Origin: Yponomeuta sedellus | Lineage: Eukaryota; Arthropoda; Insecta; Lepidoptera; Yponomeutidae | Assembly: GCA_934045075.1 (NCBI GenBank) | Contig: OW203724.1 | Location: 11,519,473-11,583,472 of the forward strand | Reading direction: 5' to 3' | Length of the DNA: 64,000 nucleotides | Part shown: positions 12,901 through 22,300 of the stretch, in pieces | How the letters are laid out: each line of letters starts with the position of its first letter | Numbering within the stretch: position 1 is the stretch's first letter | The notes under the pieces: generated by a model | Told to the model about the DNA's origin: nothing | Database searches by the model: none | The model's input: the letters and a program-made list of their open reading frames with translations, nothing else | Made by a program: the position numbers and the translations under genes

Positions 12901-13063
12901 GCAATATGAGTACAGCAGCGTAATATCGATAGCCGTGAGAGACTACGAGAGCATCGTAAATTCGATCCGGCCGCATTTGATGACATATGACGAGAATTTG
13001 ATGAGAGCCGACGAATGGGGACTCGGTCAAAGGGGCGTGCATCTGAAGCATGATGAGTTTTAA
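903..13063 (+). CDS. DNAJC10: ERdj5/DNAJC10-like ER thioredoxin-repeat protein, C-terminal half
   Basis: Eight exons join in consistent phase: 903-1097, 1480-1589, 3131-3293, 4558-4691, 5919-6043, 11270-11401, 12215-12302 and 12785-13063 (about 407 residues; the 5' exons, including any J domain, lie before the window). The product is a chain of thioredoxin-like domains. Pieces such as VNCDRHGHLC, VGMLDCARAD, VGKVNCLEQ and the repeated P-W-L-V-x-F strand are typical of ERdj5. The last domain has a CHHC redox site in SPRCHHC. The one before has CPRR, so the second cysteine is missing, and an upstream thioredoxin-like unit has no CXXC. The protein ends KHDEF-stop, an HDEF-type KDEL-receptor signal, so an ER-lumen role in disulfide reduction or folding is inferred. 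The first exon is GC-rich. Other PDI-family multidomain proteins cannot be excluded. Confidence 0.68.
1590..3130. other. Intron, mostly unrecognised AT-rich DNA
   Basis: This intron of the DNAJC10-like gene has no coding signal that I can support. Around 2680-2790 is a fragment ('gccaagcgaaatagatcttcgacgct') that recurs at 7960-8010, so it is an interspersed repeat, probably a non-LTR 3' region. The rest is low-complexity AT-rich sequence. Confidence 0.5.
3330..3445 (-). repeat. Interspersed repeat tail (copies in both orientations)
   Basis: The stretch containing 'gcaggaaggttaggccatac' recurs in reverse orientation at about 10862-10970, again at 54260-54345, and reversed at 47005-47080. The end 'cccagcagtggg' resembles the 3' tails of lepidopteran RTE-type elements and their SINEs. 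No coding capacity remains. Confidence 0.5.
3528..3699. repeat. Long inverted repeat with GAAACGTTGG core
   Basis: Two 48-nt arms, 3528-3575 and 3652-3699, are reverse complements around a 76-nt spacer. Each arm contains the phrase cacctgaaaaagtgccgaaa in one orientation. A related, longer inverted repeat is at 15511-15728. Such CTGA...CGAAACG phrases are common beside Penelope-like elements in insect genomes; a Penelope-like element is present at 20646-21767. The family link is inference. Confidence 0.65.
4700..5320. repeat. Tandem direct repeats ending in a perfect hairpin
   Basis: Three imperfect direct repeats starting near 4775, 4888 and 4983 each contain 'agcagtctcgtcagtga' followed by 'tttattgtatNgagataaag'. 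The third runs into a perfect 27-bp inverted repeat (5025-5051 with 5056-5082, 4-nt loop), after which the unit continues in inverted form. Copies of the motif (c)gtctcgtca recur through 5100-5230. It lies in an intron of the DNAJC10-like gene. It looks like the end region of a non-autonomous DNA transposon, but the class is not recognised. Confidence 0.6.
6930..7110 (+). mobile_element. Mariner transposase relic
   Basis: A frame around 6957-7199 encodes a short mariner catalytic-core fragment: G-V-L-L-H-Y-N-N-A-P-V-H, a spacer, then H-P-P-Y-S-P-D-L. The middle catalytic aspartate of the DxD pattern (usually H-Y-D-N-A or Q-D-N-A) is asparagine here, and the frame decays after the SPDL motif. 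It is unrelated in detail to the intact mariner 1.5 kb downstream, so it is a separate, older insertion. Confidence 0.75.
7895..8060 (-). repeat. Non-LTR 3'-region fragment
   Basis: The phrase 'cctctccactgatggaggtt' followed by 'agcgaaataggtcttcgacgct' is shared with 2690-2790. On the minus strand it reads like the degenerate C-terminal/3' region of a lepidopteran non-LTR element. No intact ORF is present. Confidence 0.4.
8650..9935 (+). mobile_element. Full-length mariner element (Tc1/mariner)
   Basis: Terminal inverted repeats of about 27 bp begin at 8650 and end at 9935. Each outer end reads cgaggggcggctgaaaa on its own strand, and the arms differ at one position. They are flanked by TA at 8648-8649 and 9936-9937, the usual mariner target duplication. 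The total length of 1286 bp is normal for mariner. It encloses an uninterrupted transposase frame and lies inside an RTE fragment within an intron of the DNAJC10-like gene. Confidence 0.93.
8808..9989 (+). CDS. Mariner transposase, open, with read-through C-terminus
   Basis: Cut-and-paste transposase with an N-terminal paired-type helix-turn-helix region (about residues 1-115, including the linker R-S-G-R-P) and a DD34D catalytic domain. The first Asp is in V-T-V-D-E-T-W, the second in F-L-Q-D-N-A-P-V-H and the third 34 residues later in S-P-D-L-A-P-S-D-Y. The linker motif WVPKML is present. Mariner transposases are about 345-355 residues; this frame is 393 because no stop is met after G-D-Y-I-V-K, so translation would run through the right inverted repeat into flanking DNA. 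I infer a lost natural stop near 9873. Otherwise all key residues are intact. Confidence 0.93.
   Translation: MSESSAFCTKLEYRAVIKFLTKKNKTPTKIFEEMSAVYGDSAPSFATVKRWTREFKHGRESLEDDPRSGRPNTAVTEENIEKVKNLVLEDRRIKMWQIAESIGISKERIGDILHNHLHMKKVCARWVPKMLTPLDRQRRVTTSKEFLDICGDNPDDVFSRLVTVDETWIRQYDPESKQESMQWIAKGEKPPRKFKVERSASKLMATVFWDCEGILFIVYLPKNTTMNGVYYAVLLTKVRQVVVEKRRGKLAKGVLFLQDNAPVHTARVARRALAETGFEEINHPPYSPDLAPSDYFLFSNLKKDLRGRRFSSDEEMKAAVNEHFEGKDGEYFFTGLKALLNKCKKFIEIEGDYIVKYFFYIFLSAFLGSKLFSRPSYTPSIIICRSSNAEATP
10421..10446. repeat. (TC)n microsatellite
   Basis: A run of about 13 TC units inside the intron between 6043 and 11270. Confidence 0.9.
10631..10855 (+). repeat. 5S rRNA-like SINE (SINE3 type), copy 1
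   Basis: The segment contains the internal promoter layout of 5S rRNA: an A-box-like 'aagtcaagcaac' followed by ggcgcggtcag and ggatgggtgacc. In 5S genes the same order is AAGTTAAGCAAC, then GGCGCGGTCAGTACTTGGATGGGTGACC split by a short gap. After this head comes a conserved body with ggcacgttaagccgttgg and 'gtcgttaagccatgtcagagg', also found at 17551-17775. A 5S-derived SINE is inferred; the downstream tail at 10862-10970 belongs to another repeat. Confidence 0.65.
10862..10970 (+). repeat. Interspersed repeat tail
   Basis: Reverse-orientation copy of the repeat at 3330-3445, ending in ccccagcagtgggaaca. It directly follows the 5S-like SINE and may be its LINE-derived tail or an independent insertion. 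Confidence 0.45.
11402..12214. other. Intron without recognised content
   Basis: Intron between two exons of the DNAJC10-like gene. An imperfect inverted repeat lies near 11780-11825 (gagaatttaact...agttaaattctc). Nothing else is supported. Confidence 0.5.
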
Positions 13064-13650
13064 CACAATTGTAATCCAAGCCAAATAGATACTCGAATAT
13101 TAATTAGACATGCCAAGGCTTTGTGGTAGTAAAGATAGCTCGCTGGGCTAGGCTCTTGCTAGGCTTTGGTAAAGATCGTTTTGTTCTTTTATAATCGTGT
13201 TAAACAAGTGATTAAGTCAAACTAAAGTACAGCTGACCTGACTTTTAAATTTAAATCGCATTTAAAATGGTGATCCACCATTACAATGAAATAATTCTGG
13301 TTAAATAATACCTATTTCTTAATGATTCGCGACTCATACATAGTTAAATGGGTCAAATGTCGATTATTTATTAGCTAAAACGTAATTTAACGCCACTTCA
13401 GTCTCCCCGTGACCACGTCAACTGCAACTCTACCGAAACGTCGGGAATTAAGGTATTTGAGTTTTACTGAATAAATAATCGCGATTAGACCTGGTTAAAT
13501 AATGTTTACGTACTATCAAATTTAGGGCGACTAGCAGGTAGTTCCGCTAAATACTTTCCGTAAATGCACTTAACTGAATAAATACGTTAATCTAGCAGCC
13601 GCTTACACAACCCCGTCAATATAGATTTAAAACAATTTAAACCGAATTGT
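13064..13650. other. 3' flank of the DNAJC10-like gene
   Basis: AT-rich DNA after the stop codon, with the phrase ccgaaacgtcggga near 13433 related to the inverted repeats at 3528 and 15511. A plausible poly(A) signal is AATAAA around 13470. No coding signal is seen. Confidence 0.4.
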
Positions 13651-13663
13651 CAATACAAAAATC

Positions 13664-13807
13664 GTAGACTTTTAATCCGGATCTACTTACTGGTGTTGTT
13701 ATATCGGAAGAGTCCGACCAGGTTTCGCTCCGATTCGCAGAGCTTAATCATGGTGAGCAGAGACGGAGCTCTACAATGTGTAGTGCTTACGAAAGTTTTA
13801 GTTCAAA
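13664..13807. mobile_element. 144-bp Penelope-end derivative with 12-bp target duplication
   Basis: The segment starts gtagacttttaatccgg and ends acgaaagttttagttcaaa, matching the two ends of the Penelope-like element at 20646-21767. It is flanked by perfect 12-bp direct repeats (aatacaaaaatc at 13652-13663 and 13808-13819). Its middle is an inverted copy of the right-end region of the larger element. It has no coding capacity and is an internally rearranged non-autonomous copy. Confidence 0.75.
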
Positions 13808-13829
13808 AATACAAAAATCTATCAAAATG

Positions 13830-14335
13830 TTATTCAATTCAATTTATTTCAACGTAAAGAATTTACATTCTATTTGCTGAATGTCAAAGTACAATGCAAC
13901 ATGAAAGTGAAAGCCGCTGCCTTCGGGCCGTAGTGTAGTGGAGAAAAAGGCAACGGGGGAAAAAACTCCACCCTGACCATCTTTTCTCAAGTCCTCTTAA
14001 ATCTATACACATCAGATACACATATACGTATGATAAGATTCCATGATTGTCATTAATGACTTTAAATTCCAAATAGGTCGTGAAAACATAACAAGTGCTG
14101 CGGCCAGACACACGAACAGCACTAAATCTAGACTTAAGGAACTCTCTAAGGTTACAAACATAGAATACGGTAAGGCTACAAATGGATCTACAAGGCTACA
14201 TAGACAAAAATCAAAATATCTTTTACAGAAAGGTATACTTTACCGGAAGATCAATCACGTTTAGTTATATATGAAATCTTGATTAAGCTAAATGCGTATA
14301 AACATGTTTCAGTAACATGCATTATAGTGATCGCG
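13830..14335. other. Repeat-rich gap
   Basis: A probable non-LTR 3' UTR in reverse orientation occupies about 13835-14060. The stretch 14040-14110 is an inverted, diverged copy of 6670-6790 (shared phrase gctgttcgtgtgtctggccg). No host coding sequence is recognised. Confidence 0.4.
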
Positions 14336-14337
14336 GC

Positions 14338-14473
14338 AAACGTAGCGTAGGGCGCCTTGTGACCAGGTGGAGCGACATTCGCAAAGCGGTGGGCAGTGAC
14401 TAAAAGAAGAGAGCCGAAGATCGTAATCAGCCGGTGTCGGTCCAGCAGTGGACCGACACCGGCTGATTACGAT
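14338..14473 (+). repeat. RTE-type tail ending in a perfect 25-bp palindrome
   Basis: 14338-14452 reads like the degenerate C-terminus of an RTE-type ORF (R-L-V-T-R-W-S-D-I-R-K-A-V-G-S). It runs into a perfect inverted repeat: arms 14420-14444 and 14449-14473 with loop gcag. The arms contain cagccggtgtcggtcca and its exact complement. Confidence 0.7.
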
Positions 14474-15510
14474 GATTATAGCAATCTCTATTAAATTTAA
14501 TGTAATTAATATTTAGTTTATTTAATCTAATCAATTTAGCGGATCTAGTCGCCCTTTGCCATTTAGCAAATATTTATTTTCAGATGCGTTCTGAAGTCGA
14601 AATAGCTTCACCTTCTTTAGATTAAAGTTATTTCAACGACGATTATGTGCTGTCTTATATTTAGAGGAGGTAAATTTTGGCATAACGTACGCATACATCA
14701 CAATAACGTAAAACTAAGAGGCTGATCAACAATAGCATTTAATAATATAATTCCGTGATGTAAATTATTCCTGGGTACCGATATAAACGTGAGTTAAGGA
14801 GCACATAAGCAGGACATCTCAAATGTTCTGAAGCGATTGGACATAGCCAACACAGATAAGACGGGGCGAGGTAGGGTACGAACTCTACAACGCGTCTCGA
14901 GTCTTTTCCGCGCCTTCGTCAGAGTCCTTTCTGTGTGCCCGTGGCCTAAGCTTGTCAAACATGCGATCATACGCGTCCGGACTATGAAAATACATAAAGC
15001 TTTTAGCTCTTGACAGTCTAGTGTAGGCTCTGAGTACGCCCAAGCGTCTAGTTTAACAATGTAAAGTTAGGTTAAGTTTTATACAAAGTGTCGGTACTGA
15101 CGTAATATACTAACATCACAGTGATAATAATTAATTTTTAAGTTTAAAAAAATATCTAAATCATAGTGATAGTAGGAAAACAATTATTAGATGATTCATA
15201 ATCATCCTTACTTAATATTATTTTACGATCCACTCGATGGCGATATAATATATAAATCATGATTACTTGAAGTGATGATACCAAAAAGCTGAAACATGTA
15301 AAAATATCACTCCAGACTACTCAACTTTTTGTTCGATGTGAAAAATACCGGTGTTTTCTAGCAACATACAAGTGTTTAGATGTCTATGTAATATTCACCA
15401 ATTCAATTCTGCTTTATGGACTCATTGCATCGATTGTCCTGTACAATTTCGCCAACGTCACGTAATATTCATACAATTATTCGTTTAGAGAAAAAAACTA
15501 ATCTAATTAG

Positions 15511-15728
15511 AACTGTTTTTAGACGGATTTCACTCGTTTATTACATTTTTACAATTTTAGACGTTTCGACCCTTTTTCAGGTGCCGTGGTCTCGGTCATC
15601 CGACATTTCGACACTTTTTCAGGTGCCGTGGTCTCGGACATCCGAGACCTCCGTCACCTGAAAAAGTGTCGAAACGTCGGAAAATTGTAAAAATGTAATA
15701 AACGAGTGAAATCCGTATAAAACCAGTT
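15511..15728. repeat. Long inverted repeat (about 73-bp arms)
   Basis: The arms 15511-15583 and 15655-15728 are near-perfect reverse complements and share the cacctgaaaaagtg.cgaaacgt core with the repeat at 3528-3699. The spacer also contains a duplicated cacttttTcaggtgccgtgg unit. The outer flank attatgtctagtgattgtg is shared with 3470-3500 in reverse. This is probably a palindromic non-autonomous element. Confidence 0.65.
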
Positions 15729-16306
15729 TTAATTATGTCTAGTGATTGTGTTAACCTTAGAAAATAAAAACTAATCTGTTAGAGACAAATCTGTTATAGA
15801 ACTAAACTCGTTCTTTTACCGTAAAGGGAATAGTTATAAGTTTATAACAAGCGCAGCGCCTAGCGCGCGCTCAGACCACTGCGAGTCTATAGGCCTTGGC
15901 CTAAATATTATTTAGATCAAATCTGTGACACGAATCTAATATATTTTCTATATCTCCTAACGTATAAAAAACTTGTGTCAGTGTTTGTTATCGAACTGCT
16001 CGCGCCTGAGAAGTGGATAATTAATGGCTCATTGATATGGCAAAACAACGTTTGCCGAGACAGCTAATTCTCGAATATATTTTAACAGAATTAAACAACA
16101 AATGCTTGAAGAATCGTCTTTAATTTCTAATAGGCTAAGTACAGGTCATCTATCAGTCATTCATTACCTTACTGAACTCATTACCTTAACTGACTTTTCA
16201 CGTTAAAACGGGCGACTCACAGCAAGCTTTCCTTATCCTTACACCAAGTACTTCAGCAAAATAAACAAAAAAAGATGAAATAATTAAAGCAAAAAAATCA
16301 CACACC

Positions 16307-19300
16307 TTATTGAACCACCGGCATTTTTACTGATAACACCTGGAAGGAAAATGTCTGATATCACTAAACATGGTCCAATAAAAACTTATAACAAAAAACC
16401 CAACTGCGTGATCCCCCTACGTTATATGGGCCAGCCAGCCTGAGATACATGTGCATTGGACAGCAAAGAACCTAAACGCGAGCTGCACGTATGGATATGG
16501 CGTCCCAGGACACGCGAAACCGACTGCGCGTACCAATGTACTCTCTGTCCGTACGCAGCCTCAGAAACCCTGATTGAACAGATTAATGTAGGCCTTGTTT
16601 AGGACTAGGAGTAGAGTTTTTTGGTTTAAGGTTTTAATGGACTGTATAACCCAAAAGTTGTGCCTTAACCCAAAAAACTCGAGATCCAGATACGGAGGAT
16701 CAGTGTTTGGTCCCTATTCACTATTCATTTTAAAGTGACGTAAAATAAAATTAATTATACCTCGTCGAGAGACCGCGAAGGATGGCGTGATGGGGAAAAA
16801 GCCTATACCTAGCAGTGTGCAGTGATAGGCTGATGATGATGATGAGCCGTAAAATTATAGAGCCATTTTGTCTAAAGATATTCGTTTCTGATTTATGACC
16901 AGATTACTGCCGTATTGTGCAATAGAAATTTAAGCTATTTTCTGCCTCTCGCTCAAACTATATTATAACAACATTATGTGTGATTATTTGACCACAATAT
17001 AAACAGTTTATAATAAACATGATAAAGAAAATTAATAATGACAAGAGTGAAGGTTCCTCCGAGTGAATTGTCTGATTAAGTCTTTAGGATGTATGTTTGT
17101 TTGATGGGAAATCCTATTCATACTCACATTGTAGTTTCTATTAAGCTGGGCATCAATCAAGTCTTGGTCTACACTGCAAGGTAGGAAGAAGTCCACCAAG
17201 CTCAACTGACCCTTTGAGTTCAGCACTAGCCTGTCCTCGCCAACCTCTAGGTTCAAGTCTTTTAACTCCACCTGGAAAGGAGATAATTCATTTTTACTGT
17301 TCTTTATCTTCCATCAGTCATAGATTTTAATTATATTTAGTACGTGGTATAATTTTCAGGTTCTTAATTGAAAGACGCGGCTACATACCTCATTTTGGGT
17401 CATTTATATCAATGAAATACTTGTAAGATTAATCTTAGCCTTAGTCGTGTGGTGGATTTGCGGAGCTCTGTTGCTACTGGGTTAGGGGTTGGTGGTCAAG
17501 CCGTTTTTTGTAACTTGTATGTTTTTATATTTCTTAATTAACTGTTAGCACTTTGAGGCGGTCGTGGCTTAGTGGAACCGTGTGATTGGAATAAACTTGG
17601 GTTAATTAAGCAACAGGCGCAGTCAGGAGCTAGATGGGTGACCATGCTACTTTTTCCTAGCGCTTCCGTGCTTCGCAAGGCACGTTAAGCCGTTGGTGAC
17701 GGCTGTCATGTACTGGCAGTCGTTAAGCCATGTCAGAGGCTTAGCAGGCGGCTTGACAACTTCTAACAGTAAGGCCTAAGGCTAAATGTTCCGCGGTTTT
17801 TTTAGTAAATAAAGTTTTTTAAATTGACAGTATTACTTTCTCAATAAACCCTAAGTCAGTATTATACCTTCATTTAGAAAATTGTTTCAATAAGGTTCGC
17901 CAACCCTGCCCTATGGCAATGTAAAAATCTATTTTGCAAGACTGATTTTAGATTATTATTATCCTTTATTGCACACAACAACAAAATACAGGGTAAACAA
18001 CATAACAAGTACATGTACAAAGGCGAGCTTATTGCTTACTAAGCTTAGCTTTTTTTGAGAGATTTCTTACATCCTTGAGGTGTGAGAATGGAGGCGTGAA
18101 ATGGATGAGAGTGGCACGTGCCCATAGTATACTATAGACACATATTTACATATTAAAAAAATATGATATTAAATAATACTTAAATGTTATCATCTAGCAT
18201 ACATCTTGAATAGTGACATAGAATAGTCTTTATTAAAATAGAAATAGAAGTTACAGGTATAGCTAATCTTTATATATATTTATAATTCTACTGAACGTGT
18301 GTCACCGAACGTAGTAACTACCTATTATCTAATCTGTGACCGAACTCCTAAACGGCTTGACAGATTTGAATGATTTTTTTGTATGCGTTTGGGTGGCGCC
18401 CTGGATGGTTTAGATCCAGAAATCAGCCCGGCATCGGCAGAAGGTGCAGCATGCAGGACAACGTCTATTGGGTCCGCTAGTTCTATATAAGCAGTGATAG
18501 GAATGGAGCGGGCTTATTTACCTAAACTTCGAGGAACAGAGACAAAAACCGGAGACTTCCTTACGACAATATTTTTTTCCGGGACATCACTTAGGTAAAT
18601 TAAAAATTAATGTTATTCGGAATAAGTAATTGGTCTATGTTTACTTAAAATTTAAGACTATACATAACAAATCACAGAGTCACCTTGCAAGGTGTTATAT
18701 TGTGCGTTCACATTAACTTGTCGCGTGAGAGAATTGGTAGCACTGATTGCTCAGTCGCCATCTTGCTTTCGGTACGATCGGCTACTAACTAGAGGATTAA
18801 TCGTTTGTGTGAGTTTTAAAGATGCCCAAAGTGGTCAAAAGTGCAAAAAGACAAACAATCCTTCAGGTTTATGCATTTTGTGAGAGGGAAGAGTCTGAAA
18901 AAAAGCTGATTGTTCCTTTGGAGCAAGTTCGGACTCAAGTTCCCGCCATGACAGGTACGTTTTTAGGGTGCCCAGTTACATGAAATTACTAAAGCCACGT
19001 TTTCACGGTCTTAGGCTGACATTCAGAGACGAAAACTAAGCTAAGACCGGTCTCAGAAATGTCAATATCACGTACTTAGAAATATTTCGTATTCAGAATC
19101 GAATCTTATCAAGTTGAGTATGAAATGGTACTTAGCTAAGTGTAAGTAGCCAATATTGGTGACTTTACGTAAACTTAGATAGAACTGTCATCTGTCATTT
19201 GGTTCTCTTCACTTTGAGGTTACCTACCTTTTTGTCGTATTGTTTTGGTTGGAGTTTGTGATTAGCATTGTGTTTACTACATCACTAAAAAATAATAGAC

Positions 19301-22300
19301 AATTTAGATGACTTTCTTAAGAGAGGTCTTCTCTTAGCTCATAGCATGAGTCTCATGCTTAACTCCGGCTCCCGATCGAATGTGAATACGAAGATTTCGG
19401 CGCTTTACTAAGTATGACTTTAGTTTACTTTGCTAAGACTGCTCTAAGCGTGAACTTGGGATTCGTCTCTGAATGTCAGCCTTAGTAGACTCGGACCGAG
19501 CGCATCTTCTTAGTCAACTAGTATAAGTATAAGCCACTCGGATGGTAATGGTAGTTTACAGTTACACACATTTTAGTGGATATGGATTTTTATTCATTTT
19601 TGAACGCGCTTTGTTGTCTTATCGTCGAGCTGCAACAGCAGCAGGAAAAAAAAGAAGACAAATTTGGACGCGTAAATGGATTTTAAGGCGTGACGAACTA
19701 GGTGCTTCGAATAATTTTATTCGACAAGTAAAAACGGAAGATGCAGTCACGTTTAAAAACCATTTGTGGTTAGCAATCGAACAATTTGACAATAAATACT
19801 AATCCGATTCTTTAATTTTTTTCTTCCCCTTGATAGTTTTCCTCATTATTTAATGTACATACTCATAAAATATATTGTGTAGACTAAACCATAAGTTTTG
19901 CACCCCTTTTACTTTATGTCAAGTAACAAGAACATAACATGTGAATAAGCTTTTGGACATGAATCGGAAGATGGTAAAACAAGCCCTCAATCCTTTTATT
20001 TTCCCCAAGTAATGGGAATGATTTCTTATTTAACATGGTAACACTAAACATATCAGTGCTACCAATTCTCTCACGCGTCAAGTTAATGTGAACGCACTGT
20101 ATCTATTTATTTAAAAAGTTAAAACGGTAAAAGAAAAATAAAACACAATGAACATTATTTATTATACTATTTTTATTTTTAATGCACAAACCCGTGCTAA
20201 GGACCTAATCTAAACCTAACTGCAAAGTAGGTAGTCGTGGCTGTAAGTGATGCAATTTACTTAAGCCAGATGTCGCTGCCTGTACGTAATACAGAGAATA
20301 GTGTAAAGAGGTTCGAAATTTCAATGATGCCGGTGAGTCGCCCATTAGCTCAGTTGGAAAGAGCGCTGGCACGGATAGCCAGAGGTCACGGGTTCGAATC
20401 CCGGCGGAATTTTTGGGTGGAATTTTTAGCCTCTAAATAGGTTTTTAAGAATGAACATTGTTACAAAATACAAAACAAATATAGGCATATTTGAATTCTT
20501 TTTCAACATATACCTAACTGGAAAGCATGAAAGAAAATGTATATACCTACAGACGGAACAACTTAAATTACAAAGTGTAGGTACTCTTTGTGTTACTGAA
20601 AAATGTGATCCGGCCATTATTTTAAATAATGACATTACGCACATTGTAGACTTTTAGTCCGGATTTACTTACGGGTGTTGTTATATCGGAAAAATCGCTA
20701 CTCCATCGGTCTGTATGAAAAAATCTCTCCAGAGAAAATAGCCACTGCGTAGACAGAGTTCTATTATTCCCAAGTACGCGGTGGGCACATTATTTTCCTC
20801 GAGTAGGTCCGCGATGATGTGCAGCGTATCGTCGACCGGTACATTGGTGAATAAAGACGTTACGTCAAAGCTCACCATAATCTCTTTGTCCTGTAGGGAG
20901 ACGCCCTCTTAACAAACGAACAAAGTGCGTGGAGTCTCTGACGTTGCTTGCCGTTTTTCCCGTCAGCGGTTGCAGGATATCCGCCATGTGGCGTGAGATG
21001 TGGTAAGTCGGCGAGTCTATTTGGCTCACGATAGGTCTGAGTGGCCAATCTGGCGTGTGCACCTTCGGTAAGCTGTATATTCTCGGTGGAGTGGGATTAT
21101 TAGTGCGCAATGTTTTTACTATGTCCTCCCCGGACAACGATTGTATTGCGTTGTTGACCTTTTTTGTCACTCTAGCCGTGGGGTTGTAAGATACCTTTTT
21201 GTACGTGTTTGTATCACCCACTAAGCTGTTTATCTTTCTCTTTTTATCTTTCACAGTTGCGTTTCCCTTATCTGCCGGCAGAACCAACAGATTCGAGTTA
21301 TCACGCAAGTCATAGAGTGCCTTCCTTTCTTCTTTCGTCATATTCGGCTTAGGCAATTTTGATCTACGTAATATCGAGGACACATCTTGCCGTACGAAAG
21401 TGCAGTAATAGTGAATATCGAAATCGACACTGCAAGAACGAAGATGTCGTGAGCTGTGTCTGTGACATCATGCCTAGTGGCATTGACGACGGGAAAGCAG
21501 TAGGCGCTGCGGCGCAAGCCAGCGGGAATCCCCCGCAGCCAGTGTCGGCACCCGCCCCACCTATCTCGGCGCGGGCGCGCCGCGCGCTTGCCCGTAGTGT
21601 AGTGTGAGACGAGCAACCGACGACGCGAGCTCCGTCTCTGCTCACCATGATTAAGCTCTGCGAATCGGAGCGAAACCTGGTCGGACTTTTCCGATATAAC
21701 AACACCCGTAAGTAAATCCGGACTAAAAGTCTACAATGTGTTGTGCTTACGAAAGTTTTAGTTCAAAGACATTACGCACATTTGTAAAACCTATTTAGAG
21801 GCTAAAAATTCCACTCATGCCGGGATTCAAACCCGCGACCTCTGGCTATCCGTGCCAGCGCTTTTTCCAACTGAGCTAATGGGCGACTCACCGGCACCAG
21901 TGAAATTTCGAGCCTCTTTACAATTGGACGGTGTTATGTAAGAAGAGATCAACCGACACTTTATTTTTTTACAAATTTACGACAAATTTAAAATAGTCGC
22001 TGTGCCTACATATTTTAAGTTAAGAGCATAATTTTTACTCTGAAGGTCTGTGTATATAATTCATGACAGTTAAGAAAATATTGTGGAATGTAATTAACTT
22101 TTAAAACAATAGGCGTTTTTCCGCTTAATTCGTTATTGTATTAACGCTCGATTCAGACTAATTTTATTTACAATAACGTACTATGCAACGATTACTGTCG
22201 TTTGATTCTTTAGTGCAATTTGATTCGGGCGAAATAAAATGCGCGATAAGATTAAATCCACATATTTTAATACAAAGTAGGTAACTAGTCACTAAAACAA

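Noticed and set aside
20237..20440. 67-residue ORF over the SINE
   Set aside because: The frame simply reads through the tRNA-like core (L-A-Q-L-E-R-A-L), a common artefact.
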